From assembly GCA_963971285.1 (NCBI GenBank), contig OZ020244.1, forward strand, positions 5,208,001-5,272,000: DNA of 64,000 nucleotides, read 5' to 3'. Position 1 is the stretch's first letter, and each line of letters opens with the position of its first letter. Source of the stretch: Astropecten irregularis. Lineage: Eukaryota > Echinodermata > Asteroidea > Paxillosida > Astropectinidae. This document shows, one piece after another, positions 11,401 to 20,761 of this stretch. The notes under the pieces are model-generated. The model did no database searches. It was not told where the DNA came from and saw nothing but the letters and a program-made list of their open reading frames with translations. A program made the translations under genes and the position numbers.

Positions 11401-14400
11401 TAGTGCTAGGAAGCTTATTACAGATCTTGGTGAGATGCCAATGCCTGTTATTGCTGCTGTGGATGGCGTTGCGTTAGGAGGAGGCTTAGAGCTTGCCTTA
11501 TCCTGCGACATACGATTTGCTGGTAAGTAGACTTTATTGTGGGAACCCCTTCAGCCCGGTGTCATGCCAAAAGGTGTCTGTTGCCAAATAGTGTCCGCGG
11601 ACCATGCGCAGTGAAGCCTAGTGTTGGAGTACTCGTACCCGAACTCAAACTCGAGTACCAATAAGTACTTGGCCTGTACTTGGTCATACATGTAAGTACT
11701 CAGAAAAAACAAGTACTTGTCCCGTACTTGTGAATCCGTACTCGGACTCATCCCCAAACTCCACAAATTGTACTCGGTAAACTCGATCCCAGTTGCAAGT
11801 ACTTGAAAGAAAATTCAGATTTTTTTGTATTTATTTTCCGATACTAAACTTATCAAATATAATGATTAATGTATTGCGTTATCGACTCTATGCAGCGCAT
11901 GCAGTATCCCTGGTGCACATTTTTGTATCGTCCTATTCCTTAGGGAACACAACAAAAATACCAGCGAAATAAATTGCAACCTTCTTTCCGTGGGCTGCAT
12001 TTGCGTTCATCACACGCGGCATTTTCTAACTAACAAGGCGAGGAAAGATCGTATAATTACGTGCACGGGGAGAGGTTGTGCATATGTACACAAACGCGTC
12101 ACATTCTCTAATGGTTTAATGTCTTTGTACTCGAACTTGGCCTGTACTCTGACTCTGAAAAACTCAAACTCGGTTTTTTGGCACAGGACACGATTAAAAA
12201 GTACTCGGACTCTGCCTGTACTGGGCACTGAGTGTACTCTGGAAAACTCGGTACTCGAATTTTGGTACTCGACTACAACATGCACTGGTGAAGCCCAGAC
12301 ACTATTTGGCATGTATACATGCCAAATAGTGTCTGCTGCCAAATAGTGTCTGCTGCCAAATAGTGTCTGCTGCCAAATAGTGTCATGGTGCATTGTCTTC
12401 GTGATTCTCTTAAAAACAAGCCTGTTCTCTTCTCGCTCTCTGTAGGAGAAGAGCTCATCGTTGCCTGCATACAAATCATTTTAATTTACAAAACTCGAAG
12501 GAATTTCCAAACAACTTTTGGTTTTTATTGTGAATGACTGAGAATTCCGGGATATGAAAAGAATGTTAGTCCCATTAAAGGGAGCATATAGGATTTGCAA
12601 GGCCTCCAAAAAAATATTTTGAGTTTGAGACAGAAAATGGACTCAACAGTTCGTAAACTGTGACCAACAGTCACCATGGGAAATCTTGGTTCATCAGATG
12701 CTGTTTTTTTTTCAAGGAAGTTTTTGCTAGACTTTAGTTTACGCTATTTCTATTGACGTGACAGGCCAAGCAAAACTTAGCGCGATCTTTTTCCGACTTG
12801 GAACACCGACATCAAACACCATGTACATGTATGGATTGTCAAGGTTGTTATTTCGTTGCGAGACCCCCGTAAATTACAAAATATTCTGACCGCCCCGTAA
12901 ATTGCATTTTCCTGATCAGCTAAATCTTACTTGAATTTCAGTCGATAATTTTGTCCAGTTGGCCAAGAAGAAACATACTTTTCACGTACATGTGCTAGAT
13001 CTTAAGAAATAACATGAGACAAATTTATATTGCGACAAACGCATTTATTAAGACGTAAACACAAGATGCATCGTGCACATGGTCAGCATGGTCATATCTC
13101 GAATGTTCCATGACTGGTATCTGCCCCACACACAGCCATGCGTAATAGCCACGATGTCAAAACAACGTGCACCAGTCTCCACCTCGTGTGGGCAGCAAGA
13201 AGATAACATGCACACCGTACGTACTGTGTGTGTGCATGATGTACTGTACATGTAGGCTCGGCCAGTTCCGATGATCTGCCGTACGCTGTACGATTTTCCG
13301 ATTGTCGGTACATGTACATGTACATAATCACGGCCGGGCTGCCTCGTTGTCCGGTACTGTAGATCGCAGCCAGGCTGCGTCGATACGTGGCTCGCTGCTG
13401 GCTTCGGTACAGATTTGCGCTAAGAAATCTGCTTTTGACATTGCAAAAAACTACCAATTTTGCAGGTTAGTGATGTATTATATGAAAAAGGGCATTGTTC
13501 TTATTTTTTACGGATACTAGAATCGAAAAAATGGAGCCGGGTACTCAATGGTTTCGTTCGGGTTTTGAGTACCCGGGTAGCCTGCACAGCCCTAGTCACC
13601 GGTCAAATAGAGATCATCTGGCTCGGCCATGTGTGCAGGGAGCTCGTTGTAAACAACGCAGGCACACAGTGGTTGAATACCGCTGGGCAATAGCCGCCTG
13701 AATTGCCGGCCGACATAATTGGCGTCACCAAATCTGCTTTTGGGGCTCACAAGTTGCAGTCTGCTTGAAAATGCGGATCTTGCAAATCAAGGGGGTAAAT
13801 GTACTGATCTTTCCCCGAGATCACAAGTGTTTTCAGTCTTTGCTTTACTAATTTCTGGATAAATGCACCATTTCAGGTGGAAATATTGTAATGGTATGTT
13901 TCTACCAGCACTGTCAATCTGTGAAAGTACTGAAACATTTCTGTTTGGGTATGTTACCAATCCTTTAAAAAGGTCCATTGTGGATTTATGATCACAGTAT
14001 CTGCATTTTTGCTGTTTCATTTCAGCCAGCACTGCCAAGATGGGACTTGTAGAGACACGTCTTGCTATCATACCAGGAGGAGGTTAGTAAAACTTTATTA
14101 TTATACCTCATAAATATTCATGACCTAGAGCCAAACCCAAATTGGTCAATTCACCATCACGTGCTTATGGATATATTTGCTCATCACCAGCGAGTATTCC
14201 GGGGAATCTCCGAAGGATATATTACACATGTAACATCTCACTGAGCATGGAACATCTCACTGCGCATCTATCCTAGTTTGCAGTGCGCGTACGTGAACTT
14301 CGCCCTACATGAAGTTTATGAAAATGAACGTTTTGCTGCACTTCTCAACGAAAACGAAAACATTTATGAGGTATAGTAAACAAAATATCACATTTATTTC

Positions 14401-17400
14401 AGGTGGGCAGTCTGTTCTAGCTTCCCTCGGTGTTGGATGTTGACAAAATAGTCCCCTGGGCTTTGCCTCAGGAACTATATACTCAGTTGCCACTTCACCC
14501 ATTTGCCACTTCACCCATTTGCCTCTTCACCCATTTGCCACTTCACCCATTTGCCACTTCACCCATTTGCCACTTCACCCATTTGCCTCTTCACCCATTT
14601 GCCTCTTCACCTATTTGCCACTTCACCAAATTTGCCACTTCACCCATTTGCCTCTTCACCCATTTGCCACTTCACCCATTTGCCACTTCACCCATTTGCC
14701 TCTTCACCCATTTGCCTCTTCACCCATTTGCCACTTCACCCATTTGCCACTTCACCCATTTGCCACTTCACCCATTTGCCATTTCACCCATTTGCCACTT
14801 CACCCATTTGCCACTTCACCCATTTGCCTCTTCACCCATTTGCCTCTTCACCCATTTGCCACTTCACCCATTTGCCACTTCACCCATTTGCCTCTTCACC
14901 CATTTGCCACTTCACCCATTTGCCTCTTCACCCATTTGCCACTTCACCCATTTGCCTCTTCACCCATTTGCCACTTCACCCATTTGCCTCTTCACCCATT
15001 TGCCACTTCAACCATTTGCCACCCAACAAACGTTAGTTAACTTGGTAAGTGGTAAATGCGTACAACGGCTCATGTACATGTACGCTTAATAGCTAAGTAG
15101 GAAACTCTGAGACTTTCTGACCCAATTTATGCACAAGTTTCCGAGTTATGCAACACGAGTGACCTCTAAACACCAGAGATAGACCGTTTTCAGATTAACC
15201 CTGTGTAATATGGACACAAGGGGTTTTGGATGAAATGTTAACCTCCCGCTGTGACCGCAAAGGTTTCGGGCTCCGGAGTACATGCGTCTGAACATAGCCG
15301 TAGACAGTTCACAGTGAAATTCATGTGCCGTGCCATGGCCTAGTGGTCTGGCATGTCATCATGGTCATACTCAAGATCTTGTGATCAATCTATAGAATGT
15401 GGGTTGGAATCAAGCCATGGGCTAGTGGTGCTTAGGGCTGTAAGTTTACGAATAATTTTGTAACCGGTTACCCATCTGTTTTTCGGTTACGGTTACGATT
15501 ACGATTACCCTTATAACAAAGAAAAGAAAACAAAGAAAAACAAAGAAATAGTAAGTTTGGGTCTTTCAGGAACTTGGTTGACAACATTCTTTTGTCACAA
15601 CATTTGGCAGTGGGAGACATAGCAAAATGTCTGGCCTTTGCTTTGCATAAGCCTGCTGGTCCAATTTTCAAAAGATCATTGACTTTTTTCTTTGTGAACT
15701 CTAGAAGTGTCTATGTTTCAAAAAGAAGAGGCCATTAAAAAGATACTTTTCGATTAACCTAACTGGGAAAATGTACCCGGGTACCCCTTTGAACGGCCGG
15801 TTAACCAGTTAACCGGATACAAACAGCAGCCTTAGTGGTGCTTGCATCCTTGGGCAAGATGCTGTCACATATTGCTCCTCTTCACCTAGGAGTAAATGGG
15901 TACCTGAGAGGGTAGAGATGGCTTTGTGCTTGACTAGCCTTTGTGCACTTAAAGCAGCCGGACCTGTATACTCTTCAGGGAGTTAAATTGGTTTCAGGAG
16001 TGTAAAAGGTAGTATCATACTTTGGTAGCATACCGAAACTGAAATCCTCACAGATTTACCTGTAACTTACACATGTTACAGGGTATAAAGATGGTGATAG
16101 TAGAAACATATCGTTAAAATTGTTCTGCCTGAAATGCTGTATTTATTCAGAAAAAAAAAATTATTGTTGATATTTTAAAGATCAATAATAAAACAGAAAA
16201 GACTTTAAAAGAAATACTGTGGCCGTTTTTCACTGTTTCCTCAAAAAGTGGGCACCGTATGGGACTGAAATTTTCACAGATGACTGGTACTGTAACTGTC
16301 TTGATATTTTTGCCCATTCTTTGACAAAAACCAAAGTATGATATTACTTTTAATGTAACCCAATGACCAGGGGATAATAATAATCTGCACCTTTGAATGG
16401 AACTTTCCGGACACTGTGCGCATTATAAATGCTCTGTTATTATTATTATGTCCATTTTTCTTGATTAGGTGGAACACAACGTCTGCCTCGTATCGTTGGA
16501 CCAGCCGTTGCTAAGGAGCTTATATTCACTGCTCGTGTATTTGATGGAACTGAGGCTGCAAGAATGGGCGTGGTCAACCATGTCGTTGAGCAGAATGACG
16601 AAGGAGACGCTGCATATGAAGCGGCGTTGCAGTTAGCGAAAGAGATTGTACCACAAGGGCCTGTTGCTATCAAGATGGCTAAAAAAGCCATCAATAAGGG
16701 TATAGAGGTAAGTGAACCTGTGAAGGCTTGCAGACTCTTAACCAACCAAAATTGTATGTGCTTACAAAAGTGCTAAAATGAATGCCAGTGCTGTGTCGGG
16801 GTCCGGTCAGTCTGAGTCCGAGTCCAGTCCATTCGAGTCCGAGACTGAGACCGAGTCAACACATCCGAGTCCAAGTCCGACCCCATCCGAGTCCGAGACT
16901 GAGTCTGAGTCAAAATCACACAATTTGTTTTCTTTTTTTCAAAATGACAAAGACACAAATTTAAATGTTACTGGTTCAAATTGAAGGACACTTCACTTTG
17001 AAAAGGTCTGGTGAAGTCTGTTGTTTTAAAATATTTGCACCAATGTTGAGTAAAAATGGTAAAAGTTTTCACCATTTTTATGAGTGTTGCTGGAACTGAA
17101 TAATAATGGGATACTTTTGAGAACCGGTCTTCAAGTCAACAGCGCACGCGCACGCAATTGTGCGCATGCGCGCGTTGTTTTGCGCCTGCGCTGTTGTACG
17201 TGCGCGTGCGCTGTTGACTGGAAGACCGGTTCTCAAAAGTATCCCATTATTATCCCATTGAATACAGACTTTACCAAAGTTAAAATTCTTGCGGGAAAAA
17301 ATTGAAAAGGCAGAAATTTCTGTTTTGTTATAAAGGCCCATCTCGATCACTAGACTTGTTTATCAGTTGTGGTTTGTCATGTGTTACCAGATTTAAAAGT

Positions 17401-20400
17401 AGTTTTTGCATTAAGAAGTCTTCTTTTGACATTGCAAAAGTTACAGATTTTGCAGTAGAAATGAGTTTTTGGCACACTCAAAACTGGTCAAATTTGCCGT
17501 CAAATTTGTCATCGAGTCACAGAGCCCGAGTCCGAGACCAAGTCCGAGTCATGAACCTTCGAGTCAGAGTCCAAGACCAAGACTGGCAAAATCGGTTTCA
17601 TGTCTGGTCTCGACTCTCACAGCACTGATGAATGCTAAAATGAAAACTTGCCTCACTCTAAACCTAGCTTCCGCGCTTGCGCAGACATGACAGCTGTGTC
17701 ATATTCTATTTTTAACCGTAGCCGATACATGGGGCAGATTTCATAAAACTAACGACGCGTCACAGAGTTAAGACGCATCATTTCTCTATGGACTCACCGC
17801 ATAGATGCGACGCGTCGCAGCTAGGACACGTCGCAAATCGAGTTGCGACGCGTCGTAGAGCTTTATGAAATCGGCCCCTGAACTAAGATTTTGGATATGA
17901 GTCGTCAGGGGGAACCTTTGGGCAGGGAACCAGACTAGCATAGCAGTTCAACACATGGCGTGAGAATATCCATGATTAATAATAGGTACATGTACTTATA
18001 TCAGTGCCTTACGTAAAACCTGCCTTTACTACGAAAACGACCACAAAAGGTGATAAACAATGATTAAACATAAATATCTTTGTTCGTTTGGCAGTCAGAA
18101 GCCATGAAACCACGCACACACCGCCATAACCCAGGGATCGTTTCAATGGTTTCAAGGCTTCTGACTGCCAAACGAACAAAGATTGACTATTGGGGTCACC
18201 ACCAACGTAGGGCTGCATAGCTCAGTTTTTCGAGAGCCTGTACGGTATTCAGGAGGTCGCCGGTTCGAATCCTGCTCCAGTAAATTTTTCTTTGTTCACT
18301 TTTCAATAAAGATGTTAAATAGAAAAGCCTTTTGCTGACAGAGTTGTTTCTAAGGGACAGACTGAATCCTGTGGTTAATATGATCATAATGAGTTATACC
18401 TACGAGGCTTCAATGAGTTTTCCCATTTTGTTTTCCGATTGCTCTATTTTGACTTAAACCGTCGAGCAACACATGTGTGTTGATGTGCACACGTTATTCA
18501 TAATTTCATACTGTACAAGTTATGTACAGTTTTGTTTGTGCACAAAGAGTTGAAATCTTTTCAGTAACCATGGGTGAATCATTTACTCCACAAGGGGCTA
18601 TGAAAGACTGGCTTATTTCAATGGGGTATTAACTTTGTTGTCTTACTAAAGACTGGCTAAGAGGGAAAGTCAGCTTTAGTCTGCATCCTAATAAGCCCAC
18701 CATTTAAGACCATTTTATTGCAATCCAGCCAATTTGGTTAGCATGGTTAAAGAGTATGTTCAACACTCAACCAACCTCGCTTTATTTGTTAGAACTATAA
18801 TCTTGAAATAACTTGACATGAGAAAGAAACATTTATCTCACACTGAACACAGAAAGAGAGTCTTTTTTGATGATTACTCTGTCAACATGCTCAACTCTGC
18901 CCTTAAGCTCCCAAAATTCAAATTCTCTCAATTTCGTCAATGAGCAGACAATTTTGTGTAATTTAGTGATGTCAGATATGTGAGCCTTTTCTTATGAACA
19001 AAAGGCTCCCATATTTGATGTCACAAAATCACACAGAATCTCTCTTTTGAGAGAAAAATCATCCTTAAGGACTCTCTTTCTGTGTTCAGTGTGAGATAAA
19101 TATTTTTTTCTCATGTCAAGTAATTTAAGGATTTTATAGTTCTAACAAATAAAGCGAGGTTTGTTGAGTGTTGAACATCCTCTTTAAGGGTTACTCTTTT
19201 AATTTGTTTGGATGTGCTTGGTTTGTTATAGGTGGACCTCATGTCTGGAATGGCGTATGAAGAGGCTTATTACTCTCAGGTACGTACCTACATGTACTTG
19301 AAATTAACATGCATGTAAATGTAATAGGCCTTGCACACTACTCAAAATCTTGGGTTTTACACACCGCCGGCCCATGTCAAAGTGAGTGGCCTGGGGCCAA
19401 TTTCATAGAGCTGCTGAAGCACCAAAATTTGCTTTTAAAGGGATGGTACAGAACTGGTTTTTGCGACAAAACCGTTGCTGACAGTGAAAGCACATTATGT
19501 AATCCATCATATACCTTAACTGACAGACCTGTAGAAGTTTGAGGTCAATCAGCCATCTGGGTCACGAGAAAATTGTGAAAACCCGTGTACAAAGAGAACT
19601 GTACACATTTCAACGAATGAATAAAACGCTTCGAAGCAATTTATTCCAATCGGAAAATAGTTTCATTTATTTCTCAACAAAGATGGCGTTTCAGACAAAA
19701 ACATTTCATGGGATGTTTTCTCCTATCATCACCATTATACTGTGTAAGTTTTATGTGAATCTGTGATCATGAAGTGTATTTTGTCTTACCAATTCTGTAC
19801 CATCCCTTTAAAAGTACCAAAAACCTTGGTAAAAAAACCACTTTACCATATATACCGGCCAAAACTCCTTGTGAATGTTATGCTCAGCAAATAAATGGCG
19901 AAATACAATTCAAAAGCAGTAAACATCACATATGAACATTCGGTTGGTAATCCTAAATCCTATCAAGGAAGACTGTTCATGCTTAAGCAACTTTTGTGCT
20001 TAAGCAGCTCTATGAAATTGGCCCCAGGTTTTAGCCTTAATTCATTTTTTTCTCAGAAATTTGACAAACGTATAGTACTTGATTTCGTCTGAAACATCCA
20101 GAAAACACATTTTTTGAAAGGGGGTAAGGGTAGTTTCAGGTTTTTCTGGGCCGGGTAAAGGTGTTTCAGGTTTTTTCATGAAATTCTGGTGGCATCACTG
20201 CCCATGTATGCTGGAGCAGTATGAGGAGATTAACACAATCCGCGTGGTTGAAGCTTACACGTGTAGCGCGCGGCCAATTTTTGGAAGAATTTTGACAAGT
20301 GTAAATGCACTTTAGTGTGAAAAAGCTCTAATCATTCTACTTTATACAAACTAACTGCTTGAAAGATACATTCACTATATATGTAATTGTAAAAACCCTT

Positions 20401-20741
20401 CTTCAACGCTAGCAATGGCCGAATACAGTGCACCTGAATTATTTAAATGTATAATATATGAAATTTCATAGAACAGCACTCACACTTTGTCCATCGTGTG
20501 TACATATGTACACATTGTGAGCTCAATCTGACATCTGAGTCCCAAGAAAATAGCAAAAACGTGTGATACTACCTTTAAATGGTCCGTGGGTAAAGTGGCA
20601 AATGGGTGTCGCAGAGTGGCTGTTAAACAGTCTTGATATTGTTTGCTTTATTTCTTTTTGTAGGTTATTCCAACGAAGGACAGGCTTGAAGCCTTGGCTG
20701 CATTTAAAAACAAGAGGAAACCTAACTACACAGGGGAATAA
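8353..20741 (+). CDS. AUH: AUH-like methylglutaconyl-CoA hydratase, 3' seven exons (5' end missing)
   Basis: A crotonase-fold enzyme. AUH hydrates 3-methylglutaconyl-CoA to HMG-CoA in mitochondrial leucine breakdown and also binds AU-rich RNA (known for the family). Joined exons 8353-8420, 10100-10187, 11343-11522, 14026-14082, 16469-16707, 19232-19279 and 20664-20741 have matching phases and give ~251 residues, the length of human AUH after its N-terminal region. Visible motifs are GIFCAGADLK (oxyanion loop), [15 protein letters not shown] and [14 protein letters not shown]; the Glu of GGGLE and of LVET sit where the two hydratase catalytic glutamates lie. NSISKNLVK and MGLVET favour AUH over the paralogue ECHDC2. 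The transit peptide and first exon were not found. A 60-bp tandem array starts ~20 bp after the stop. Confidence 0.93.
8610..8733 (+). repeat. SINE-1 companion sequence (GGCTTCTGACTGCCAAA)
   Basis: The block runs from GTTTCTCAGGTTGCAGCATT to CATGGCTTCTGACTGCCAAA. It recurs near SINE-1 copies at 22915-23040, 43085-43240 (-), 43425-43565 (-) and 63895-64000, and in palindromic form at 18076-18183. It is probably the 5' body of a composite SINE. Confidence 0.7.
9008..9118 (+). mobile_element. SINE-1 (tRNA-derived)
   Basis: An A box-like TAGCTCAGTTGGTAGG and a B box GGTTCGAATCC-like motif lie ~45 bp apart, followed by the family tail CAATTTTTCTTTGTTCAC. The tRNA-like part does not fold as an intact tRNA, so this is a SINE, not a gene. 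Confidence 0.8.
9104..9484 (+). mobile_element. Family A2 foldback MITE (partial)
   Basis: Matches the full A2 copy at 50452-50822: ATTGGTAAAGGTTACAGAAC at the left, the TTTTGATCTTACCCCGAGAT palindromic centre near 9298, and CATCTTCATACCCTGAAAGT near the right end. The outer few bases are lost. Confidence 0.75.
9485..10040 (-). mobile_element. Family A1 foldback MITE, interrupted by SINE-T
   Basis: The left half (TTAAAGGTAATATCATAC, then ACTTTGGTTTTTGTCAAAG) and right half (TACCATCACCATCTTTATAC to CAAAGTATGATACTACATG) together form one A1 element. A SINE-T of ~250 bp occupies the middle. Confidence 0.8.
9680..9925 (+). mobile_element. SINE-T (tRNA-Thr-AGT-derived)
   Basis: GGTGGCCTAGCAGGTAAGG (A box region), CACTAGTAAGCAGGAGG (anticodon-arm region with AGT) and GTGGGTTCGAATCCCAC (T arm) resemble tRNA-Thr(AGT), with one extra base in the anticodon arm. 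The body ends TCATCCACGTCGGTGAAGGG and then TTTGCATATT. Other copies are at 24095, 24262, 24440, 42040 and 62690. Confidence 0.85.
10100..10187 (+). CDS. AUH: AUH-like exon b
   Basis: The acceptor TTGTCCAG precedes the exon and the donor GTTAGA follows. It encodes [17 protein letters not shown] then [12 protein letters not shown], ending one base into the Gly codon of CAGADLK. Confidence 0.93.
10300..10930. mobile_element. Family G element, copy 1, carrying a family B insertion
   Basis: Starts AGAGCTATATTAAAATTACT and continues through TGTGCACAAACCTATGG and TTGACTGACC-like blocks (inverted) shared with the copies at 22345, 32285 and 36014. A family B MITE interrupts it after GATGCCTG. Confidence 0.75.
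10357..10593. mobile_element. Family B MITE, copy 2 (nested)
   Basis: Ends GGGCCAATTTCATAAAACTG and its complement, with subterminal GCTAAGCA motifs. It is flanked by CAG (10354-10356) and CTG (10594-10596). Uninterrupted family G copies (for example near 32690, inverted) read GCCTGCTGGGC here, so the site held a CTG before insertion. Confidence 0.87.
10945..11037 (-). mobile_element. Family A1 end fragment
   Basis: GTAACGGTATGTTTATTCCA and CATCTTTATACCCTGTAAG match the right part of reverse-oriented A1 elements. Confidence 0.65.
11039..11318 (+). mobile_element. SINE-1, two partial tandem copies
   Basis: One A box (GATAGCTCAGTTGGTATT) is followed by two B boxes (GTTTCGAATCCTGC and GGTTCAAATCCAGC), each with the CTTTGTTCACTTTTCAA-type tail. 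The tail ends only ~25 bp before AUH exon c, so the SINE lies next to the polypyrimidine region of that intron. Confidence 0.75.
11343..11522 (+). CDS. AUH: AUH-like exon c (active-site exon)
   Basis: The acceptor ATCTACAG precedes the exon and GTAAGT follows. It encodes [29 protein letters not shown] and [19 protein letters not shown]. It carries the second oxyanion-hole glycine region and the first catalytic Glu (GGGLE). Confidence 0.95.
11619..12287. mobile_element. Family S hAT-like MITE with GTGAAGCC duplication
   Basis: The ends are TAGTGTTGGAGTACTCG and an imperfect complement (GTACTCGACTACAACATGCA, then CTG). A perfect 8-bp GTGAAGCC flanks it at 11611-11618 and 12288-12295. The interior repeats GTACTCG/CGAGTAC words. 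The 8-bp duplication and (C/T)AGTG ends indicate hAT (inference). Confidence 0.87.
12298..12333. repeat. Perfect 36-bp palindrome
   Basis: The half-site GACACTATTTGGCATGTA is followed directly by its exact reverse complement. It caps the 17-bp tandem repeat that follows. Confidence 0.95.
12324..12385. repeat. 17-bp tandem repeat (AAATAGTGTCTGCTGCC)
   Basis: Three full units and a partial fourth at 17-bp spacing. A related single unit lies at 11583 on the other side of the hAT-like insertion, so the pre-insertion element spanned both. Confidence 0.88.
12575..12735. mobile_element. Family J fragment
   Basis: AAAGGGAGCATATAGGATTTGC and the CACCATGGGAAATCTTGGTT-type interior match the inverted right half of the full J copy at 33612-34005. 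Confidence 0.7.
12736..13794. other. AUH intron DNA with nothing confidently recognised
   Basis: Contains TACATGTACATG runs near 13310 and a GGGTACTCAA/TTGAGTACCC inverted pair near 13541-13576. Overlapping short frames on both strands look like chance. Confidence 0.4.
13795..13975 (+). mobile_element. Family A2 right half
   Basis: The GATCTTTCCCCGAGATCAC centre, TTTCTGGATAAATGCACCAT and GGTATGTTACCAATCC match A2 from its centre to its right end. Confidence 0.7.
14026..14082 (+). CDS. AUH: AUH-like exon d
   Basis: The acceptor TTTCATTTCAG precedes the exon and GTTAGT follows. It encodes (A)[18 protein letters not shown] with split codons at both ends; the Glu of LVET is the second catalytic glutamate by family alignment. 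Confidence 0.93.
14103..14376. mobile_element. Family H MITE, copy 1
   Basis: The ends are TACCTCATAAATATTCATGA and an imperfect complement (CATTTATGAGGTATAG). A second copy in inverse orientation is at 48361-48642. In both copies a TTCTAGC...GGTGTTGGA segment lies just outside one end. Confidence 0.8.
14485..15022. repeat. 16-bp minisatellite (CACTTCACCCATTTGC), ~33 copies
   Basis: The unit is CACTTCACCCATTTGC or CTCTTCACCCATTTGC, nearly perfect. Because 16 is not a multiple of three and the unit has no + strand stop in any frame, all three forward frames stay open (up to 219 codons), encoding [16 protein letters not shown]-like repeats. I read these as artefacts. It lies in the AUH intron between exons d and e. 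Confidence 0.97.
15128..15312. repeat. Dispersed repeat, copy 1
   Basis: GAGTTATGCAACACGAGTGA, ATGGACACAAGGGGTTTTGG and TACCTCCCGCTGTGACCGC-like blocks recur in order at 47570-47735. No end structure was seen. Confidence 0.75.
15320..16000 (+). mobile_element. SINE-M (tRNA-derived), split by a hAT-like insertion
   Basis: The A box is ATGGCCTAGTGGTCTGGC, with a weakened B box (GGGTTGGAATCAAGCC). The body resumes after the insertion with GCATCCTTGGGCAAGATGCT and AGTAAATGGGTACC. Other copies are 21236-21376 (-) and the end of the 39.4-41.6-kb array. Confidence 0.82.
15433..15834. mobile_element. hAT-like MITE with GTGGTGCT duplication
   Basis: Starts TAGGGCTGTAAG and ends ACAGCAGCCTTA; inside, GTAACCGGTTACC and GGTTAACCAGTTAACCGG form further inverted motifs. 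A perfect 8-bp GTGGTGCT is duplicated at 15425-15432 and 15835-15842, in the body of SINE-M. Confidence 0.87.
16005..16350 (+). mobile_element. Family A1 foldback MITE
   Basis: Runs from GGTAGTATCATACTTTGGTA through the AAGATGGTGATAGTAGAAAC block to TTTGACAAAAACCAAAGTAT and a TACTTTTAAT end, in the same order as the best copy at 46460-46824. Confidence 0.85.
16469..16707 (+). CDS. AUH: AUH-like exon e (largest)
   Basis: The acceptor TTGATTAG precedes the exon and GTAAGT follows. It encodes [39 protein letters not shown] and [27 protein letters not shown] and ELIF-AR are crotonase hallmarks. Confidence 0.95.
16786..17627. mobile_element. Family S hAT-like element with ATGAATGC duplication
   Basis: The ends are CAGTGCTGTG and CTCACAGCACTG. 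A perfect 8-bp ATGAATGC occurs at 16778-16785 and 17628-17635. The subterminal regions consist of GAGTCCGAGTC-type repeats. A separate foldback is nested at 17101-17252. Confidence 0.88.
17101..17252. mobile_element. Foldback element with ~50-bp arms
   Basis: The left arm starts TAATAATGGGATACTTTTGA and continues through GAACCGGTCTTC to GCGCACGCGCACG. The right arm is its near-exact complement, ending TATCCCATTATTA. The loop is short and alternates purine-pyrimidine (GCGCATGCGCGCG). Confidence 0.88.
17732..17877. mobile_element. Family P MITE (GGGCAGATTTCATAAA ends)
   Basis: Inverted ends GGGCAGATTTCATAAA and TTTATGAAATCGGCCC, with GACGCGTCGCA-type palindromes inside. It is flanked by ATG on the left and CTG on the right. 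The ends resemble families B and N. Confidence 0.75.
18076..18183. repeat. Palindrome of the SINE-1 companion sequence (~36-bp arms)
   Basis: ATCTTTGTTCGTTTGGCAGT near 18077 reappears inverted as ACTGCCAAACGAACAAAGAT ending near 18183, with a ~35-bp centre. Confidence 0.85.
18208..18310 (+). mobile_element. SINE-1 (tRNA-derived)
   Basis: CTGCATAGCTCAGTTTTTCG, AGGAGGTCGCCGGTTCGAAT and the tail TTTTTCTTTGTTCACTTTTC. Confidence 0.8.
18747..19187. mobile_element. TTAA-flanked foldback with ~110-bp arms
   Basis: TTAA (18747-18750) is followed by AGAGTATGTTCAACAC; the right arm ends GTGTTGAACATCCTCT then TTAA (19184-19187). The arms pair over ~110 bp (for example TCACACTGAACACAGAAAGA). A second inverted pair in the loop (AAAAGGCTCCC with GAGCCTTTT) extends the hairpin. 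Confidence 0.87.
19232..19279 (+). CDS. AUH: AUH-like exon f
   Basis: The acceptor GTTATAG precedes the exon and GTACGT follows. It encodes [16 protein letters not shown], in phase 0 at both ends, matching the penultimate segment of AUH. Confidence 0.92.
19394..20024. mobile_element. Family B MITE, copy 3, carrying a family K insertion
   Basis: The ends are GGGCCAATTTCATAGAGCTG and its complement, flanked by CTG on the left and CAG on the right. The internal sequence is split by family K. Confidence 0.85.
19435..19811. mobile_element. Family K TTAA MITE, copy 1
   Basis: TTAA, then AGGGATGGTACAGAA, with right end TTCTGTACCATCCCT then TTAA. The other copies, 43599-43979 and 53913-54287, share nearly the whole ~375 bp. 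The TTAA duplication suggests piggyBac-type mobilisation (inference from the target site only). Confidence 0.92.
20028..20450. other. AUH intron DNA with nothing recognised
   Basis: Only short GTTTCAGGTTTTT duplications near 20130-20180. Confidence 0.4.
20455..20578. mobile_element. Family A2 fragment
   Basis: CATAGAACAGCACTCACACT, GAGCTCAATCTGACATCTGA and GATACTACCTTTAAA match A2 outer sequence. Confidence 0.6.
20664..20741 (+). CDS. AUH: AUH-like exon g (C-terminus and stop)
   Basis: The acceptor TTTTTGTAG precedes the exon. It encodes [20 protein letters not shown] then NYTGE and TAA at 20739-20741. The ending matches the usual AUH C-terminus. Confidence 0.94.
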   Translation, partial: VIPTKDRLEALAAFKNKRKPNYTGE

Positions 20742-20761
20742 GATCAGCTGGACTGGATGCA

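Noticed and set aside
12010-12474. 154-codon minus-strand frame
   Set aside because: It runs across the hAT-like S element, a palindrome and a 17-bp tandem repeat, so it cannot be a real gene.
14430-15089. 219-codon open frame with [16 protein letters not shown]-type repeats
   Set aside because: It is the 16-bp minisatellite read through; all three forward frames are open for the same reason and it lies in an AUH intron.
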